From: an uncultured Sterolibacteriaceae bacterium
Lineage (GTDB): Bacteria > Pseudomonadota > Gammaproteobacteria > Burkholderiales > Rhodocyclaceae
Direction of reading: 5' to 3'
Assembly (NCBI GenBank): GCA_937888595.1
Contig: CALARK010000020.1
Coordinates: forward strand, 1-64,000
Length of the DNA stretch: 64,000 nucleotides
The notes beneath the pieces are model-generated. The model saw nothing but the letters and a program-made list of their open reading frames with translations, made no database searches and was not told where the DNA came from. Below are positions 7,918-21,186 of this stretch, one piece after another (positions within the stretch are counted from its first letter, which is position 1; each line of letters begins with the position of its first letter). Made by a program: the position numbers and the translations under genes.

Positions 7918-8589
7918 ATGCGTGACAGTGATTCGGGGCCTGCGGGGGCAGGCCGAGGCAGCGTCCAACGCGCATTTTGCACCACCCGCGAGGCGGCGCA
8001 GATACTCGGCGTCTCGCTGCGCACGGCGCAGTTGTGGTCGGAGAGCGGCCTGCTCGAGGCATGGAAAACCACCGGCGGGCACCGGCGCATCTCACGCCAG
8101 TCGGTCGAGCGGCTGCTCGCCAATCCGGGCACCCGGGCGCCGGCGCCCGCTGCATCCGCCGGCCAGTCGGTCGCCGCGAGAAATGACGATCGGTTCTCGA
8201 TCCTCGTCGTGGAGGATGAGGAAGATCTGCGGCGGGTGTATGAAATCGTCCTGTCGCGCTGGCCCATGAAGCCGCAGGTGGCGACCGTGGCCGACGGCTA
8301 TGCCGCGCTGCTGCGCATCGGCATCGACCGTCCCGACATGGTGATCACCGACCTGCACATGCCGGGCATGAACGGCTTCGAGATGATCCGCTCCCTGCGC
8401 GCCCAGCCGGAACTCGGCGCCCTGCAGATCGTCGTCGTTACCGGCCTCGATGCCAATGAAATCGACGACCGGGGCGGGATCCCGGCAGATATTCCCGTCC
8501 TGCCCAAGCCGATTCCCTTCGATCAACTGAGTGAAATCGCCCTTCGGGCCGCCGCCGGAAGGGCGCGCTCCGGGCAGCAACAGAGGTAA
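7918..8589 (+). CDS. MerR/excisionase-type HTH fused to a C-terminal receiver
   Basis: A 223-residue protein. Residues about 18-70 are a helix-turn-helix of the MerR/excisionase type (TTREAAQILGVSLRTAQLWS, then GGHRRISRQSVERLLANP). After an Ala/Pro-rich linker, residues 92-215 form a receiver with Asp100, phosphoacceptor Asp145 (ITDLHMPGMNG) and Lys in LPKPIP. The usual order in response regulators is receiver first, so this HTH-first arrangement is unusual. It should bind DNA under phosphorylation control. It is the first gene of a plus-strand set, 6 bases before a single receiver gene, and divergent from a histidine kinase. The start is fixed by AGGAG 8 bases upstream. Confidence 0.88.
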   Translation: MRDSDSGPAGAGRGSVQRAFCTTREAAQILGVSLRTAQLWSESGLLEAWKTTGGHRRISRQSVERLLANPGTRAPAPAASAGQSVAARNDDRFSILVVEDEEDLRRVYEIVLSRWPMKPQVATVADGYAALLRIGIDRPDMVITDLHMPGMNGFEMIRSLRAQPELGALQIVVVTGLDANEIDDRGGIPADIPVLPKPIPFDQLSEIALRAAAGRARSGQQQR

Positions 8590-8595
8590 TCCGCC

Positions 8596-8976
8596 ATGAA
8601 CAAGATCCTGCTCGTCGACGACCATGCCGACATCCGGCGACTGATCCGCATCACCCTCGGCAAGAACTACGAGGTCCACGAAGCCGACAACGGCCTCACC
8701 GGACTCGAGATGGCGCGCACGCTCCGTCCCGACGTCGTCGTCCTGGACGTGATGATGCCCGGCGGCATGAGCGGCCTGGAGGTGCTGGATGCGATCAAGG
8801 GCGATCCGCAGCTCATCCAGACCCGCGTCATCATGGTGACGGCCCGCGGCCAGGTGCAGGACTACGAAGACGGGATGGGCCGGGGCGCCGATGCCTACTT
8901 CGTCAAACCGTTCAGCCCGCTGCAGGTCGTGGCCTTCATCAAGGACCTGCTCAACGACCCCGGCGCAGCGCGATGA
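8596..8976 (+). CDS. Single-domain response regulator
   Basis: A 126-residue receiver with Asp8-Asp9, phosphoacceptor Asp51 (VVLDVMMPGGMSG), Thr in VTARG and Lys in FVKPFSP. It has no output domain. The stop overlaps the start of the next gene by 4 bases (ATGA). It may shuttle phosphate between the kinases encoded downstream and the HTH-receiver protein upstream. Confidence 0.9.
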   Translation: MNKILLVDDHADIRRLIRITLGKNYEVHEADNGLTGLEMARTLRPDVVVLDVMMPGGMSGLEVLDAIKGDPQLIQTRVIMVTARGQVQDYEDGMGRGADAYFVKPFSPLQVVAFIKDLLNDPGAAR

Positions 8977-9824
8977 GCGTCCTGGCCCTGGCGTGGCCGC
9001 GGATGGCGCGCACCACAGTGCTGTTGGCGCTGGCGCTGCTCGTCCGCCCGCTGTTCGCCCAGGCGCCTGTCCTGAGCTTCGGCATCGTTCCGCAGCAGGC
9101 GGCCAGCAAGCTCGCGACGCAGTGGGGTCCGCTGCTGGCCGAGGTCGGCCGGCGTGCCGGCGTGGAATTGGCCTTCCGTACCGCGCCGAGCATCCCGGCC
9201 TTCGAGGAACGGCTGGGAAAGGGCGAATACGATTTCGCCTACATGAACCCCTACCACTACGTCGTTTTCCACCCGGCAGCCGGCTATGCGGCCTTCGCCA
9301 AGGAACAGGATCGCAAGATCAAGGGCATCATCGTGGTGCGCAAGGACAGCCGGGTGACAAGACTCGAAGAACTGGCCGGCCAATCGGTCGCCTTTCCGGC
9401 GCCGGCGGCCTTCGCTGCCAGCATCCTGCCGCAGGCCGAGTTCGGGCGGCGCCAGATCGCCATCGAGACGAAGTTCGTGGCCTCGCACGATTCCGTCTAC
9501 CGTGCCGTATCGAGCGGGCTGCATGCCGGCGGCGGCGGCATCCAGCGCACTTTCGAGGCCAGCCCGCGCGAAGTGCGCGATAGCCTGCGCGTCCTGCACG
9601 AGACACCGGCCTATACGCCGCATGCCCTCGCCGCGCATCCGCGCGTGCCGGCCGAAACGGTGGCGAAGGTGCTGGCGGCGATGCGCTCGCTGGCAGAAGA
9701 CGAAGCCGGCCGTGCGCTGCTGAAGCCGCTCGCCATGACAGGCCTCGAACCCGCCGCGGATGCCGACTGGAACGACATCCGCGCACTCGATCTCCGTGCG
9801 CTGGAGCGCTACGGCAAAGAGTAA
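8973..9824 (+). CDS. Orphan PhnD-like periplasmic substrate-binding protein
   Basis: A 283-residue periplasmic binding protein of the phosphate/phosphonate (PhnD-like) ABC type. A signal peptide lies at about 1-29 (hydrophobic LLALALLVRPLFA, then QAPVLSFGIVP). The family core is EYDFAYMNPYHYVVFH and LEELAGQSVAFPAPAAFAAS. No ABC permease or ATPase gene lies nearby. Instead the gene overlaps a receiver gene and is followed 21 bases later by a membrane histidine kinase, so it probably presents a ligand to that kinase. The ligand is unknown; phosphonate should not be assumed. Confidence 0.85.
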   Translation: MSVLALAWPRMARTTVLLALALLVRPLFAQAPVLSFGIVPQQAASKLATQWGPLLAEVGRRAGVELAFRTAPSIPAFEERLGKGEYDFAYMNPYHYVVFHPAAGYAAFAKEQDRKIKGIIVVRKDSRVTRLEELAGQSVAFPAPAAFAASILPQAEFGRRQIAIETKFVASHDSVYRAVSSGLHAGGGGIQRTFEASPREVRDSLRVLHETPAYTPHALAAHPRVPAETVAKVLAAMRSLAEDEAGRALLKPLAMTGLEPAADADWNDIRALDLRALERYGKE

Positions 9825-9845
9825 CCAGGGCACCCGGCCGGCACG

Positions 9846-11702
9846 ATGCGTTTTCGCACCAAAACCATCCTCGGTGTCGCGGCGATCGAACTGACGCTGC
9901 TGGCGGTACTCGTTGGCAGCGCGCTTTCGATCCTGCGCGATTCCAACGAGGCGGAACTGGTGCGGCGCGTGCAGCTCGGCGGCCGGATGCTGGCCGCCGC
10001 CGCCAAGGATGCCGTGCTGGCCGAAGACCTCGCCACGCTCGACAGCCTGGTCGACGAGGCCATGGCCTCCGGCCAGATCGACTTCGTGCGCATCGTCAAG
10101 GCAGGGGGCGTCACGCTTTCCGAGCGCGGCGACGCCGCATTGCTGCAGCGCGAATTCGCCGCCGATGCCAGCCTCGCCGAGGTCGGGGACGAGGTGTTCG
10201 ACTGGGCCGCGCCGATCGAAGCCGGCGCGATCCGCTACGGCGAAGTGCGCCTCGGCGTGTCCGTCGCCCCGCTCGCCAGCCTGCTCAACAAGGCCCGCCA
10301 GTGGGCGGCCGGCATCGCCACTGTGGAAATCCTGCTGGTGGCTCTGTTCTCCTGGCTGCTTGGCAGCTACCTCGCCCGCCAGCTGGTGGCGCTGCGCGAT
10401 GCGAGCGTCGCCTTCGGCGCGGGCGATCTCGCGCGGCGCGTGCCGGTGCAGGGCAACGACGAACTGGCCGAGACCGCGCTCGCCTTCAACCGCATGGCGA
10501 CCCAGCTCGGCGAAAGCCATGCGGCACTGCAGAGCGAGAACCGCATGCGCGTGGCGGTCCAGCAGGATCTCGAGATCGCCCTCGAACGCATCCGCGACCA
10601 CAGCGCCCAGCTCGACGCGATCTTCGATTTCAGTCCCGACGGCTTCGTGACTTTCGACGGCGGCGGCAAGGTCAAGTACGCCAACCGGGCCTTCCGGCGC
10701 CTGACCGGCCTGTCCGCAGCCGAAATCCGCGGCCTCGATGCGCCCGGGTTCTCCGCACGGCTCGCGGCCGCCTGCAGGGAGGCGGCCCGCTTCCCGGGCA
10801 TCGATGCCATGCCCGACGAGGAAAAAGTCGGTGCCGGCGGGACGGCGGATGACGATTACCCCCGCGGCCTGACGATCGAGATTACCGGCACCGGCCGGAT
10901 CATCGAGGTCGGCCAGTGCGTCGCCGCCGCGCCCACCGTGTCGCGGATCCTGTATTTCCGCGACATCACCCACGTGACCATCGTCGAGCGCATGAAGAAC
11001 GAGTTCCTCTCCCATGCCGCGCACGAACTGCGCACGCCGATGGCGAGCATCTTCGGCTATGTCGAACTGATGCTGATGCAGGAATTTTCCGCCGCCGAGC
11101 GCCAGGAGTTCCTCGGCACGATCCATCGCCAGTCGCAGTGGATGATCGCCATCATCAACGAACTGCTCGACCTGGCGCGCATCGACGAGCGGCGCGGCCG
11201 CGACTTTGCCTACGAACTGCTCGACCCGGCCGAGTTCCTGCGCGCGACCATGTCGATCTACGAGGTTCCGGCAGGGCGCACCGCGCCGCAGCTCGACCTG
11301 CCGGCGCCGGGTTGCCGGATACGGGCCGATCGCCGCCGGCTCGCGCAGGCCATCGGCAATGCGCTGGCGAACGCTTACAAGTTTTCTCCGGACGGCAGTA
11401 CGGTCGAAGTCGGGCTGCTGACGCGACAGGGGGAAGACGGCCGGACGCAGGTGGGTTTCCGCGTCACCGACCACGGCATCGGAATGACGGCGGAAGAGGC
11501 CGCGAGAGTCTGCGAACGCTTCTACCGGGCCGATACTTCGGGCAAAATCCCCGGTACCGGACTCGGCATGAGCATCGCCAGGGAAATCATCGAGCTGCAC
11601 GGAGGCAGCATCGTTCTCGACAGCCGTCCGGGCGCCGGCACGGTCGTCACGCTGTGGCTGCCTGCCGTCACGGACGCTTTGACCGAAGGATCGTCGTCAT
11701 GA
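9846..11702 (+). CDS. HAMP-PAS membrane histidine kinase
   Basis: A 618-residue sensor kinase. First membrane segment at about 8-28, a periplasmic region of about 120 residues, second membrane segment at about 157-178, HAMP to about 230, then PAS (about 255-375). The kinase has His393 in LSHAAHELRTPMASIFGYVE and ATPase motifs AIGNALANAYKFSPDGS, VTDHGIGMT and GTGLGMSIAREI. A copy of the dispersed repeat encodes EKVGAGGTA (about 326-334) inside the PAS and looks like an in-frame insertion. It lies 21 bases after the PhnD-like gene, its likely ligand carrier, and overlaps the next kinase gene by ATGA. It has no receiver; the HTH-receiver protein is a plausible target. Confidence 0.88.
   Translation: MRFRTKTILGVAAIELTLLAVLVGSALSILRDSNEAELVRRVQLGGRMLAAAAKDAVLAEDLATLDSLVDEAMASGQIDFVRIVKAGGVTLSERGDAALLQREFAADASLAEVGDEVFDWAAPIEAGAIRYGEVRLGVSVAPLASLLNKARQWAAGIATVEILLVALFSWLLGSYLARQLVALRDASVAFGAGDLARRVPVQGNDELAETALAFNRMATQLGESHAALQSENRMRVAVQQDLEIALERIRDHSAQLDAIFDFSPDGFVTFDGGGKVKYANRAFRRLTGLSAAEIRGLDAPGFSARLAAACREAARFPGIDAMPDEEKVGAGGTADDDYPRGLTIEITGTGRIIEVGQCVAAAPTVSRILYFRDITHVTIVERMKNEFLSHAAHELRTPMASIFGYVELMLMQEFSAAERQEFLGTIHRQSQWMIAIINELLDLARIDERRGRDFAYELLDPAEFLRATMSIYEVPAGRTAPQLDLPAPGCRIRADRRRLAQAIGNALANAYKFSPDGSTVEVGLLTRQGEDGRTQVGFRVTDHGIGMTAEEAARVCERFYRADTSGKIPGTGLGMSIAREIIELHGGSIVLDSRPGAGTVVTLWLPAVTDALTEGSSS
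10822..10847 (+). repeat. 26-bp dispersed repeat, copy 2
   Basis: One mismatch to the core. Read in frame as KVGAGGTA in the PAS domain of the histidine kinase. Confidence 0.85.
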
Positions 11703-14700
11703 ATGCAGCCGAACTGCCGTCCATTCCAGAATTCATCGCCCGGCGGCGCTGGTGGCTGCTGCCGCTGCTGCTCTGGGGGCTGGTGGTCGCATCGGAGCTC
11801 GACGACCATCTCGACGACATCCGCCAGCAGTCGATCGAGGTCGCCACCGAAGGTGCCCGCAACATGTTCCGCATGATCGTCCTGACGCGGGCCTGGAACG
11901 CCGAGCATGGCGGCGTCTACGTGCCGGTGGGCGACAAGATCCAGCCGAACCCCTATCTCGAGCATCCGCGGCGCGACCTGACGACCACCGACGGCCAGCA
12001 GCTGACCATGGTCAACCCGGCTTTCATGACCCGCCTGGTCAGCGAACTGGCGCAGAGCCAGAGCGACACGGCCTTCCACATCACCAGCCTGAAGCCGATC
12101 CGGCCGAGCAACACGCCGGACGAATGGGAACGCAAGGCGCTGCTCGGTTTCGAGTCCGGCAGCAAGGAGACGAGCGATATTGTCACGTCGGCCGCGGGGC
12201 GGCGCGAGCTGCGCTACATGGCCCCGCTGCGGGTGGCGAAACCCTGCATGGCCTGTCACGAGAAGCAGGGCTACCAGGTCGGCGACATTCGCGGCGGCAT
12301 CAGCGTGAGCCTGCCCTACGCCCCGGTCGAGGCGGCGATGCAGCCCGCCCTGCGCCAGGCCTTGCAAAGCCATCTGGGGATGTTCCTGCTGGTAGCCGTG
12401 CTCGGCGGCGGCCTGCTGGAGCTGCTGCGCCGGCGCTGGATCAACCTCGGCGAGACCATCGCCGACCTCGAGGCCACCCGCCGCGATCTGGTCGACTCCA
12501 ACCAGGCATTGCAGGAGGCCCGCGACGCCGCCGATGCGGCCAATGTGGCGAAGAGCTCGTTCCTCGCCAACATGAGCCACGAGATCCGCACGCCGATGAA
12601 CGCCATCATCGGCATGTCGCACCTGACGCTCAAGACCGAGCTGACGCAGGGGCAGCGCAACTACCTGCAGAAGATCCAGGGGGCGAGCCAGCACCTGCTC
12701 GGCGTCATCAACGACATCCTCGACTTCTCCAAGATCGAGGCGGGCAAGCTGACCCTAGAGCAGCGCGAGTTCGATCTCGACGAGCTGTTCGACACCGTCG
12801 CCAGCCAGCTGGGCGAACGCGTCGCCAGCAAGGAGCTCGAACTGGTCATCGACATCGATCCCGAGGTGCCGCGCCTGCTGGTCGGCGATGCCCTGCGGCT
12901 GGGGCAGGTCCTGCTCAACCTGGGCAGCAATGCGGCGAAGTTCACCGAACAGGGCGAAATCGACATCATCGTCCGCGCCCGCAAGCATGATGACGGCACG
13001 GTGCAGGTGGACTTCTCCGTCAGCGATACCGGCATCGGCATGACCGAGGAGCAGAAGGCGCGTCTCTTCAAGAGCTTCGAGCAGGCCGACAACACGATCA
13101 CCCGCAAATACGGCGGCACCGGGCTGGGACTGGCCATCTCCCAGCGCATCGTCGAACTGATGGACGGGAAGATCGAGGTCGCCAGCACGCCCGGCATCGG
13201 TTCGACCTTCTCCTTTGGCGCCCGCTTCGGCATTGGCACCGGCCAGCGGCGCCGCATGCCGACCCCGGACCTGCGCGGCCGGCGGATGCTGGTCGTCGAT
13301 GACAATGACAACGCCCGCGAGGTGATGGTCACCATGCTGCGTTCGATGACCTTCGTGGTCGGCGAGGCGGGATCCGGCGACGCGGCGCTGCTGGAACTCA
13401 AGCGCGCCGCCGCCGCCGGCACGCCCTACGAGGTCGTGTTCCTCGACTGGCAGATGCCCGGACTCGACGGCATCAGCACCGCCCGCCACATCAAGGCGCT
13501 GAACCTGGCGGCGAACCCGATCATGATCATGGTCACCGCCTACGGGCGCGACGACCTGATCGTGCAGGCGGACGAGGTCGGCATCGCGGACGTCTTCCCC
13601 AAGCCGGTGACGGCGTCGACCCTGTTCGACTCGGTCATCAACGTGCTCGGCAAGGCCGACGGACGCAGCCTGCCCTGCCTGGCGGAGGCCGGCCGGGCCG
13701 TGGCCGCCCGCAGCGACCTGGCGGCGATCGCCGGCGCCCGGGTGCTGCTCGTCGAAGACAACGCGCTGAACCAGGAGGTGGCGACGGCGCTGCTCGAGGA
13801 TGCCGGCCTGGTCGTCGAAGTCGCCGAGAACGGTGCGGTCGCGCTCGACCGGCTGGTGGTCGGCAGCTACGACCTGGTCCTGATGGACATGCAGATGCCC
13901 GTCATGGACGGCGTGAGCGCGACGCGTGCCATCCGCCGCGAGCCGCAGCACGACAAGCTGCCCATCGTCGCGATGACGGCCAACGCCCTGAGTGGCGACC
14001 GCGAAGTCTGCCTGCAGGCGGGGATGAACGACCATCTGGCCAAGCCCATCGACCCCGAGCGCCTCCTGGATACCCTGTTGCGCTGGATCCCGCCGGGGCA
14101 GCGGACGAAGCCGGTGCCTGACGCAGCGGATCCGGAAACGGCCGCCGAGCATGCCTGCATCGAGGCCCTGCGCCGGGTGAACGGGCTCGACGTCACCACC
14201 GGCCTGCGTCTCGCGCGCGGCCGGGAAAAACTCTACATCTCGCTGTTGAAGAAATATGTCGATGCCCAGCGCGATTTCGCCCGACGTATCGAAGCCGCGC
14301 TCGTCGAACGGGACTGGGAAACGGCCGTGCGCCTGGCCCACACGCTCAAGGGCGTCTCCGGCCAGATCGGGGCGCTGACCGTGCGGCCGATGGCCGAGCT
14401 GATCGAGCTGGCCCTGCAGCAGCGCGATGCGCCGGCGGTGATCGATTCGCTCAAGGACCAGATTAGCGAAGTGCTCGATGAACTCATCCCCGCCATCGCC
14501 GCGGTATTGCCGGCGGACGGAACGCCCGCCACGGCGGTGGAGGTCGATCATGGCGCGCTTGAACAGGTCTGCCGCGACCTGCACAGCCGTCTCGCCAGCG
14601 CCGACTATGGGGCCAACGCCCTGCTGGAGCAGCAGGCCGGGCTATTGCAGGCGGGGCTCGGCAAAACTTTCGAAAGGATCTCCGCGGCGGTCGCGAACTT

Positions 14701-14770
14701 CGACTTCGATGCCGCGAGCCGGCACCTGGACCAATGGCTGAAGTCGCGCAGCGGGCCGGCGGCTGACTGA
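11699..14770 (+). CDS. Hybrid histidine kinase with CxxCH (haem-type) Tll0287-like sensor
   Basis: A 1023-residue hybrid kinase starting at ATG 11699, which overlaps the preceding stop. Membrane segments at about 18-31 and 226-243 flank a periplasmic Tll0287-like (DUF3365) domain. That domain has the motif NMFRMIVLTRAWNAEHGGVY and a c-type haem signature, Cys183-x-x-Cys186-His187 (PCMACHEKQGY). Then come HisKA with His294 (NMSHEIRTPMNAIIGM), ATPase, receiver 1 with Asp583 (FLDWQMPGLDG), receiver 2 with Asp730 (LMDMQMPVMDG), Hpt with His881 (AHTLKGVSGQ), and a C-terminal helical tail (about 945-1020) shared with other kinases here. All phosphorelay residues are present. A haem could sense redox state or a gas; that is an inference. 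A paralogous sensor domain is at 58455-60161. Confidence 0.9.
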   Translation: MNAAELPSIPEFIARRRWWLLPLLLWGLVVASELDDHLDDIRQQSIEVATEGARNMFRMIVLTRAWNAEHGGVYVPVGDKIQPNPYLEHPRRDLTTTDGQQLTMVNPAFMTRLVSELAQSQSDTAFHITSLKPIRPSNTPDEWERKALLGFESGSKETSDIVTSAAGRRELRYMAPLRVAKPCMACHEKQGYQVGDIRGGISVSLPYAPVEAAMQPALRQALQSHLGMFLLVAVLGGGLLELLRRRWINLGETIADLEATRRDLVDSNQALQEARDAADAANVAKSSFLANMSHEIRTPMNAIIGMSHLTLKTELTQGQRNYLQKIQGASQHLLGVINDILDFSKIEAGKLTLEQREFDLDELFDTVASQLGERVASKELELVIDIDPEVPRLLVGDALRLGQVLLNLGSNAAKFTEQGEIDIIVRARKHDDGTVQVDFSVSDTGIGMTEEQKARLFKSFEQADNTITRKYGGTGLGLAISQRIVELMDGKIEVASTPGIGSTFSFGARFGIGTGQRRRMPTPDLRGRRMLVVDDNDNAREVMVTMLRSMTFVVGEAGSGDAALLELKRAAAAGTPYEVVFLDWQMPGLDGISTARHIKALNLAANPIMIMVTAYGRDDLIVQADEVGIADVFPKPVTASTLFDSVINVLGKADGRSLPCLAEAGRAVAARSDLAAIAGARVLLVEDNALNQEVATALLEDAGLVVEVAENGAVALDRLVVGSYDLVLMDMQMPVMDGVSATRAIRREPQHDKLPIVAMTANALSGDREVCLQAGMNDHLAKPIDPERLLDTLLRWIPPGQRTKPVPDAADPETAAEHACIEALRRVNGLDVTTGLRLARGREKLYISLLKKYVDAQRDFARRIEAALVERDWETAVRLAHTLKGVSGQIGALTVRPMAELIELALQQRDAPAVIDSLKDQISEVLDELIPAIAAVLPADGTPATAVEVDHGALEQVCRDLHSRLASADYGANALLEQQAGLLQAGLGKTFERISAAVANFDFDAASRHLDQWLKSRSGPAAD

Positions 14771-14800
14771 CGCCCCGTCGCTGCCCGGCGCCGCCCGGAG

Positions 14801-14825
14801 CGGCTGAGTGGCTGAGTGGCTGAGC
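14801..14825. repeat. Short tandem repeat between convergent genes
   Basis: Three copies of an 8-base unit (CGGCTGAG, TGGCTGAG, TGGCTGAG) in the 79-base gap between two convergent signalling genes. There is no T-run; nothing else is seen in the gap. Confidence 0.6.
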
Positions 14826-14849
14826 GGCCCCGGGTGGTCCGCCGGGCGA

Positions 14850-16013
14850 TCAGGCTGGCTGGGCCACCAGCCGTTCCAGCGCCATCGTCACTTCGCGCAG
14901 CCGCTGCTCGAGTTCGGCCTGGCGGGTCAGCAAGCCGGCGATCTCGCCCATCGCCTGGCTGGCCATTTCCGTGATCTGGGTTTCCTGCGCGGCTGTCAGC
15001 CCCATGCCGACGAAGGCGTAGAGCAGCTTTTCATCAAAGCTGCCGGCCACATCGAGCACGGCCTGGTGGTTCGATGCCCGCAAGGCCTCGGTCTGGCGCC
15101 AGGTTTCCGTCAGGGCGTTCACCGCGGCGACGATGCCGCGGCTCTGGGCGGCACGGGCCGCTTCGATCTCGAGCCCCTGCACCCGGGCCGAGGCGCCTTC
15201 GGCGATCAGGGCGAGGTGGTCGCGCAGGCGGTCGACACGTTCCGGATCGTCGAGCGGCAGGTCGAGTACCACCAGCGTGATGCCGGGGTAGTTGAGGACG
15301 AGGCGATTGCCGAGCTGCTGAAGCCGGCCGAGCTTGCGCGCATAGTCGAGGATCGAGACTTCGAGTTCGCTGCGTTCGTCCTGGCCGCAGCTGTAGGTGT
15401 CGGCATCGCCCACCCGCAGGCCAACCAGGGCGCTCAGGCCGTAGGCGCGGTGGGCATCGACCACGCGCCCGGCGAGCGCAGCGGCCGTGCGGCAGGAAAA
15501 GGAGTCGCGCATGAACTGCAGCACCGCTCCCATCTCGCCCATCGAGGACATGGCCGAAAAGGCCGTCTTCTGGGCGTAGGACAGCATTTCGGCCTGTTCG
15601 CGATGCTGCTGCGCCAGCGCCTCGATCTTGGCGACGTGGTGCTGCAGTTCCTTCGGCGCATAGGGCTTGACGATGAAGTCGCTGCCGCCCGCATCGAAGC
15701 TGGCCAGGCGGGATTCGAGGTCGTCGCGGCCGGACACGAAGATCACGTGCGTCCCGGCGTTGCCTTCGGCGCGCAGGCGGCGGCAGACTTCGTAGCCATC
15801 CATTTCCGGCATCTCGATGTCGAGCAGCACGACGTCGGGCGGCGCCGCCGGCGCGGCGTCGAAATCGAAGGGGTCGGCGGCCGCGAACAGGGCCAGGCAG
15901 TCGGCGCCCGATGCACATTCGCTGACGCGATAGTCACGGCCGGCGAGGGCGTCGGCCGCGATCATGCGGGCCATGGGATCGTCATCGACGATGCAGACGT
16001 GGAACGGATTCAT
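14850..16013 (-). CDS. Response regulator with large uncharacterised C-terminal region
   Basis: A 387-residue protein. The N-terminal receiver (about 1-130) has Asp10-Asp12, phosphoacceptor Asp65 (LLDIEMPEMDG) and Lys in IVKPYAP. An Ala/Pro-rich insertion (DPFDFDAAPAAPPD) lies just before the phosphoacceptor strand. The remaining about 255 residues, with a predicted helical linker (KIEALAQQHREQAEMLSYAQ) and a helical C-terminus, match no domain I recognise. There is no HTH, GGDEF or HD signature. It is the last of six overlapping minus-strand genes; its ATG overlaps the receiver-Hpt stop. It is probably an output of that relay, with unknown effect. Confidence 0.8.
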   Translation of the reverse strand: MNPFHVCIVDDDPMARMIAADALAGRDYRVSECASGADCLALFAAADPFDFDAAPAAPPDVVLLDIEMPEMDGYEVCRRLRAEGNAGTHVIFVSGRDDLESRLASFDAGGSDFIVKPYAPKELQHHVAKIEALAQQHREQAEMLSYAQKTAFSAMSSMGEMGAVLQFMRDSFSCRTAAALAGRVVDAHRAYGLSALVGLRVGDADTYSCGQDERSELEVSILDYARKLGRLQQLGNRLVLNYPGITLVVLDLPLDDPERVDRLRDHLALIAEGASARVQGLEIEAARAAQSRGIVAAVNALTETWRQTEALRASNHQAVLDVAGSFDEKLLYAFVGMGLTAAQETQITEMASQAMGEIAGLLTRQAELEQRLREVTMALERLVAQPA

Positions 16014-16833
16014 GCTTGAGCTCCCGTGGCGGCCGTCTGCGCGAGGTGTCGCTGCAGACGGTCGGAAAAGTCGGCGCCGGCGCGACGGCAATCGGCCAGC
16101 AGCGGCGGCAGGCGGTCGCGGTCGCCCGACCGAGCGGCCGCCTCGACGGCGGCGAACAGGTCGCCGAGTCCCAGGGCGCCGACCCAGCGTGCCGAGGACT
16201 TGAGGCGATGCGCCTCGCCTTGAAGCCGGTCGAGTTCTCCGGCTGCCAGCGCCTGGGCCATGGCGGTGTGGCCCGCCTCGACGGCGGCGAGGAAATGCCC
16301 GGCATACTTGCGCGTGCGTTCCGCATCGCCGCTGCACAGCGCGTCGAGCCGGGACAGGTCGATGGCTGCCGCGGCTGCGCCGTCCGTCCCGGCCTCGGTG
16401 GCCTGGGGGGCGGCGGCCGTCGCGGCTTCGTGCGGCCGGCCCAGCCACCCGTGCAGCCGCTCGAGCAGGGCCTCCGTGTCAATCGGCTTGGCGAGGAAGT
16501 CGCTCATTCCGGCCGCGCGGCAGGCGGCGCGGCTCGGCGCATCGTCGTTGCCGCTCAGGCCGATGATGCAGAGCCGGGCCGTTGCGTCTGTGGCACGCAG
16601 GCGGCGGGTGGCTTCGAGGCCGTCCATCCCCGGCATGAACACGTCCATCAGGACCCAGTCGAAAGGTTGCGCCCGGGCCAGCGCCACTGCCTGGTGGCCG
16701 TCCGTCGCCAGTACCGGGTCGATGCCGACTTCGGCGAGGGTTTCTGTCAGCAGGAGTTGCAGTACCGGGTCGTCTTCGGCGACCAGCGCGCGGCAGCCGG
16801 CGAGGGCCGAGGGCAGGGGGGAGGGCAGGGAGT

Positions 16834-16837
<4 letters not shown>
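16010..16837 (-). CDS. Receiver-Hpt phosphotransfer protein
   Basis: A 275-residue protein with an N-terminal receiver (phosphoacceptor Asp65, LMDVFMPGMDG; Lys in LAKPID) and a C-terminal Hpt domain with His210 in AHRLKSSARWVGALG. It has no DNA-binding part, so it should relay phosphate from a hybrid kinase to another receiver, probably the one in the overlapping downstream gene. Start 16837 overlaps the stop of the 1450-residue kinase (ATGA). A variant repeat copy encodes RRAGADFSD near the C-terminus. Confidence 0.87.
16065..16090 (+). repeat. 26-bp dispersed repeat, copy 3
   Basis: Two mismatches to the consensus (CGCGAC for CGGGAC, and the last base). Inside the receiver-Hpt gene on the opposite strand. 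Confidence 0.7.

Positions 16838-21182
<4,345 letters not shown>

Positions 21183-21186
<4 letters not shown>

Noticed and set aside
8973..9824. Phosphonate ABC transporter component.
   Set aside because: No permease or ATPase genes accompany either PhnD-like gene; both are tied to sensor genes.
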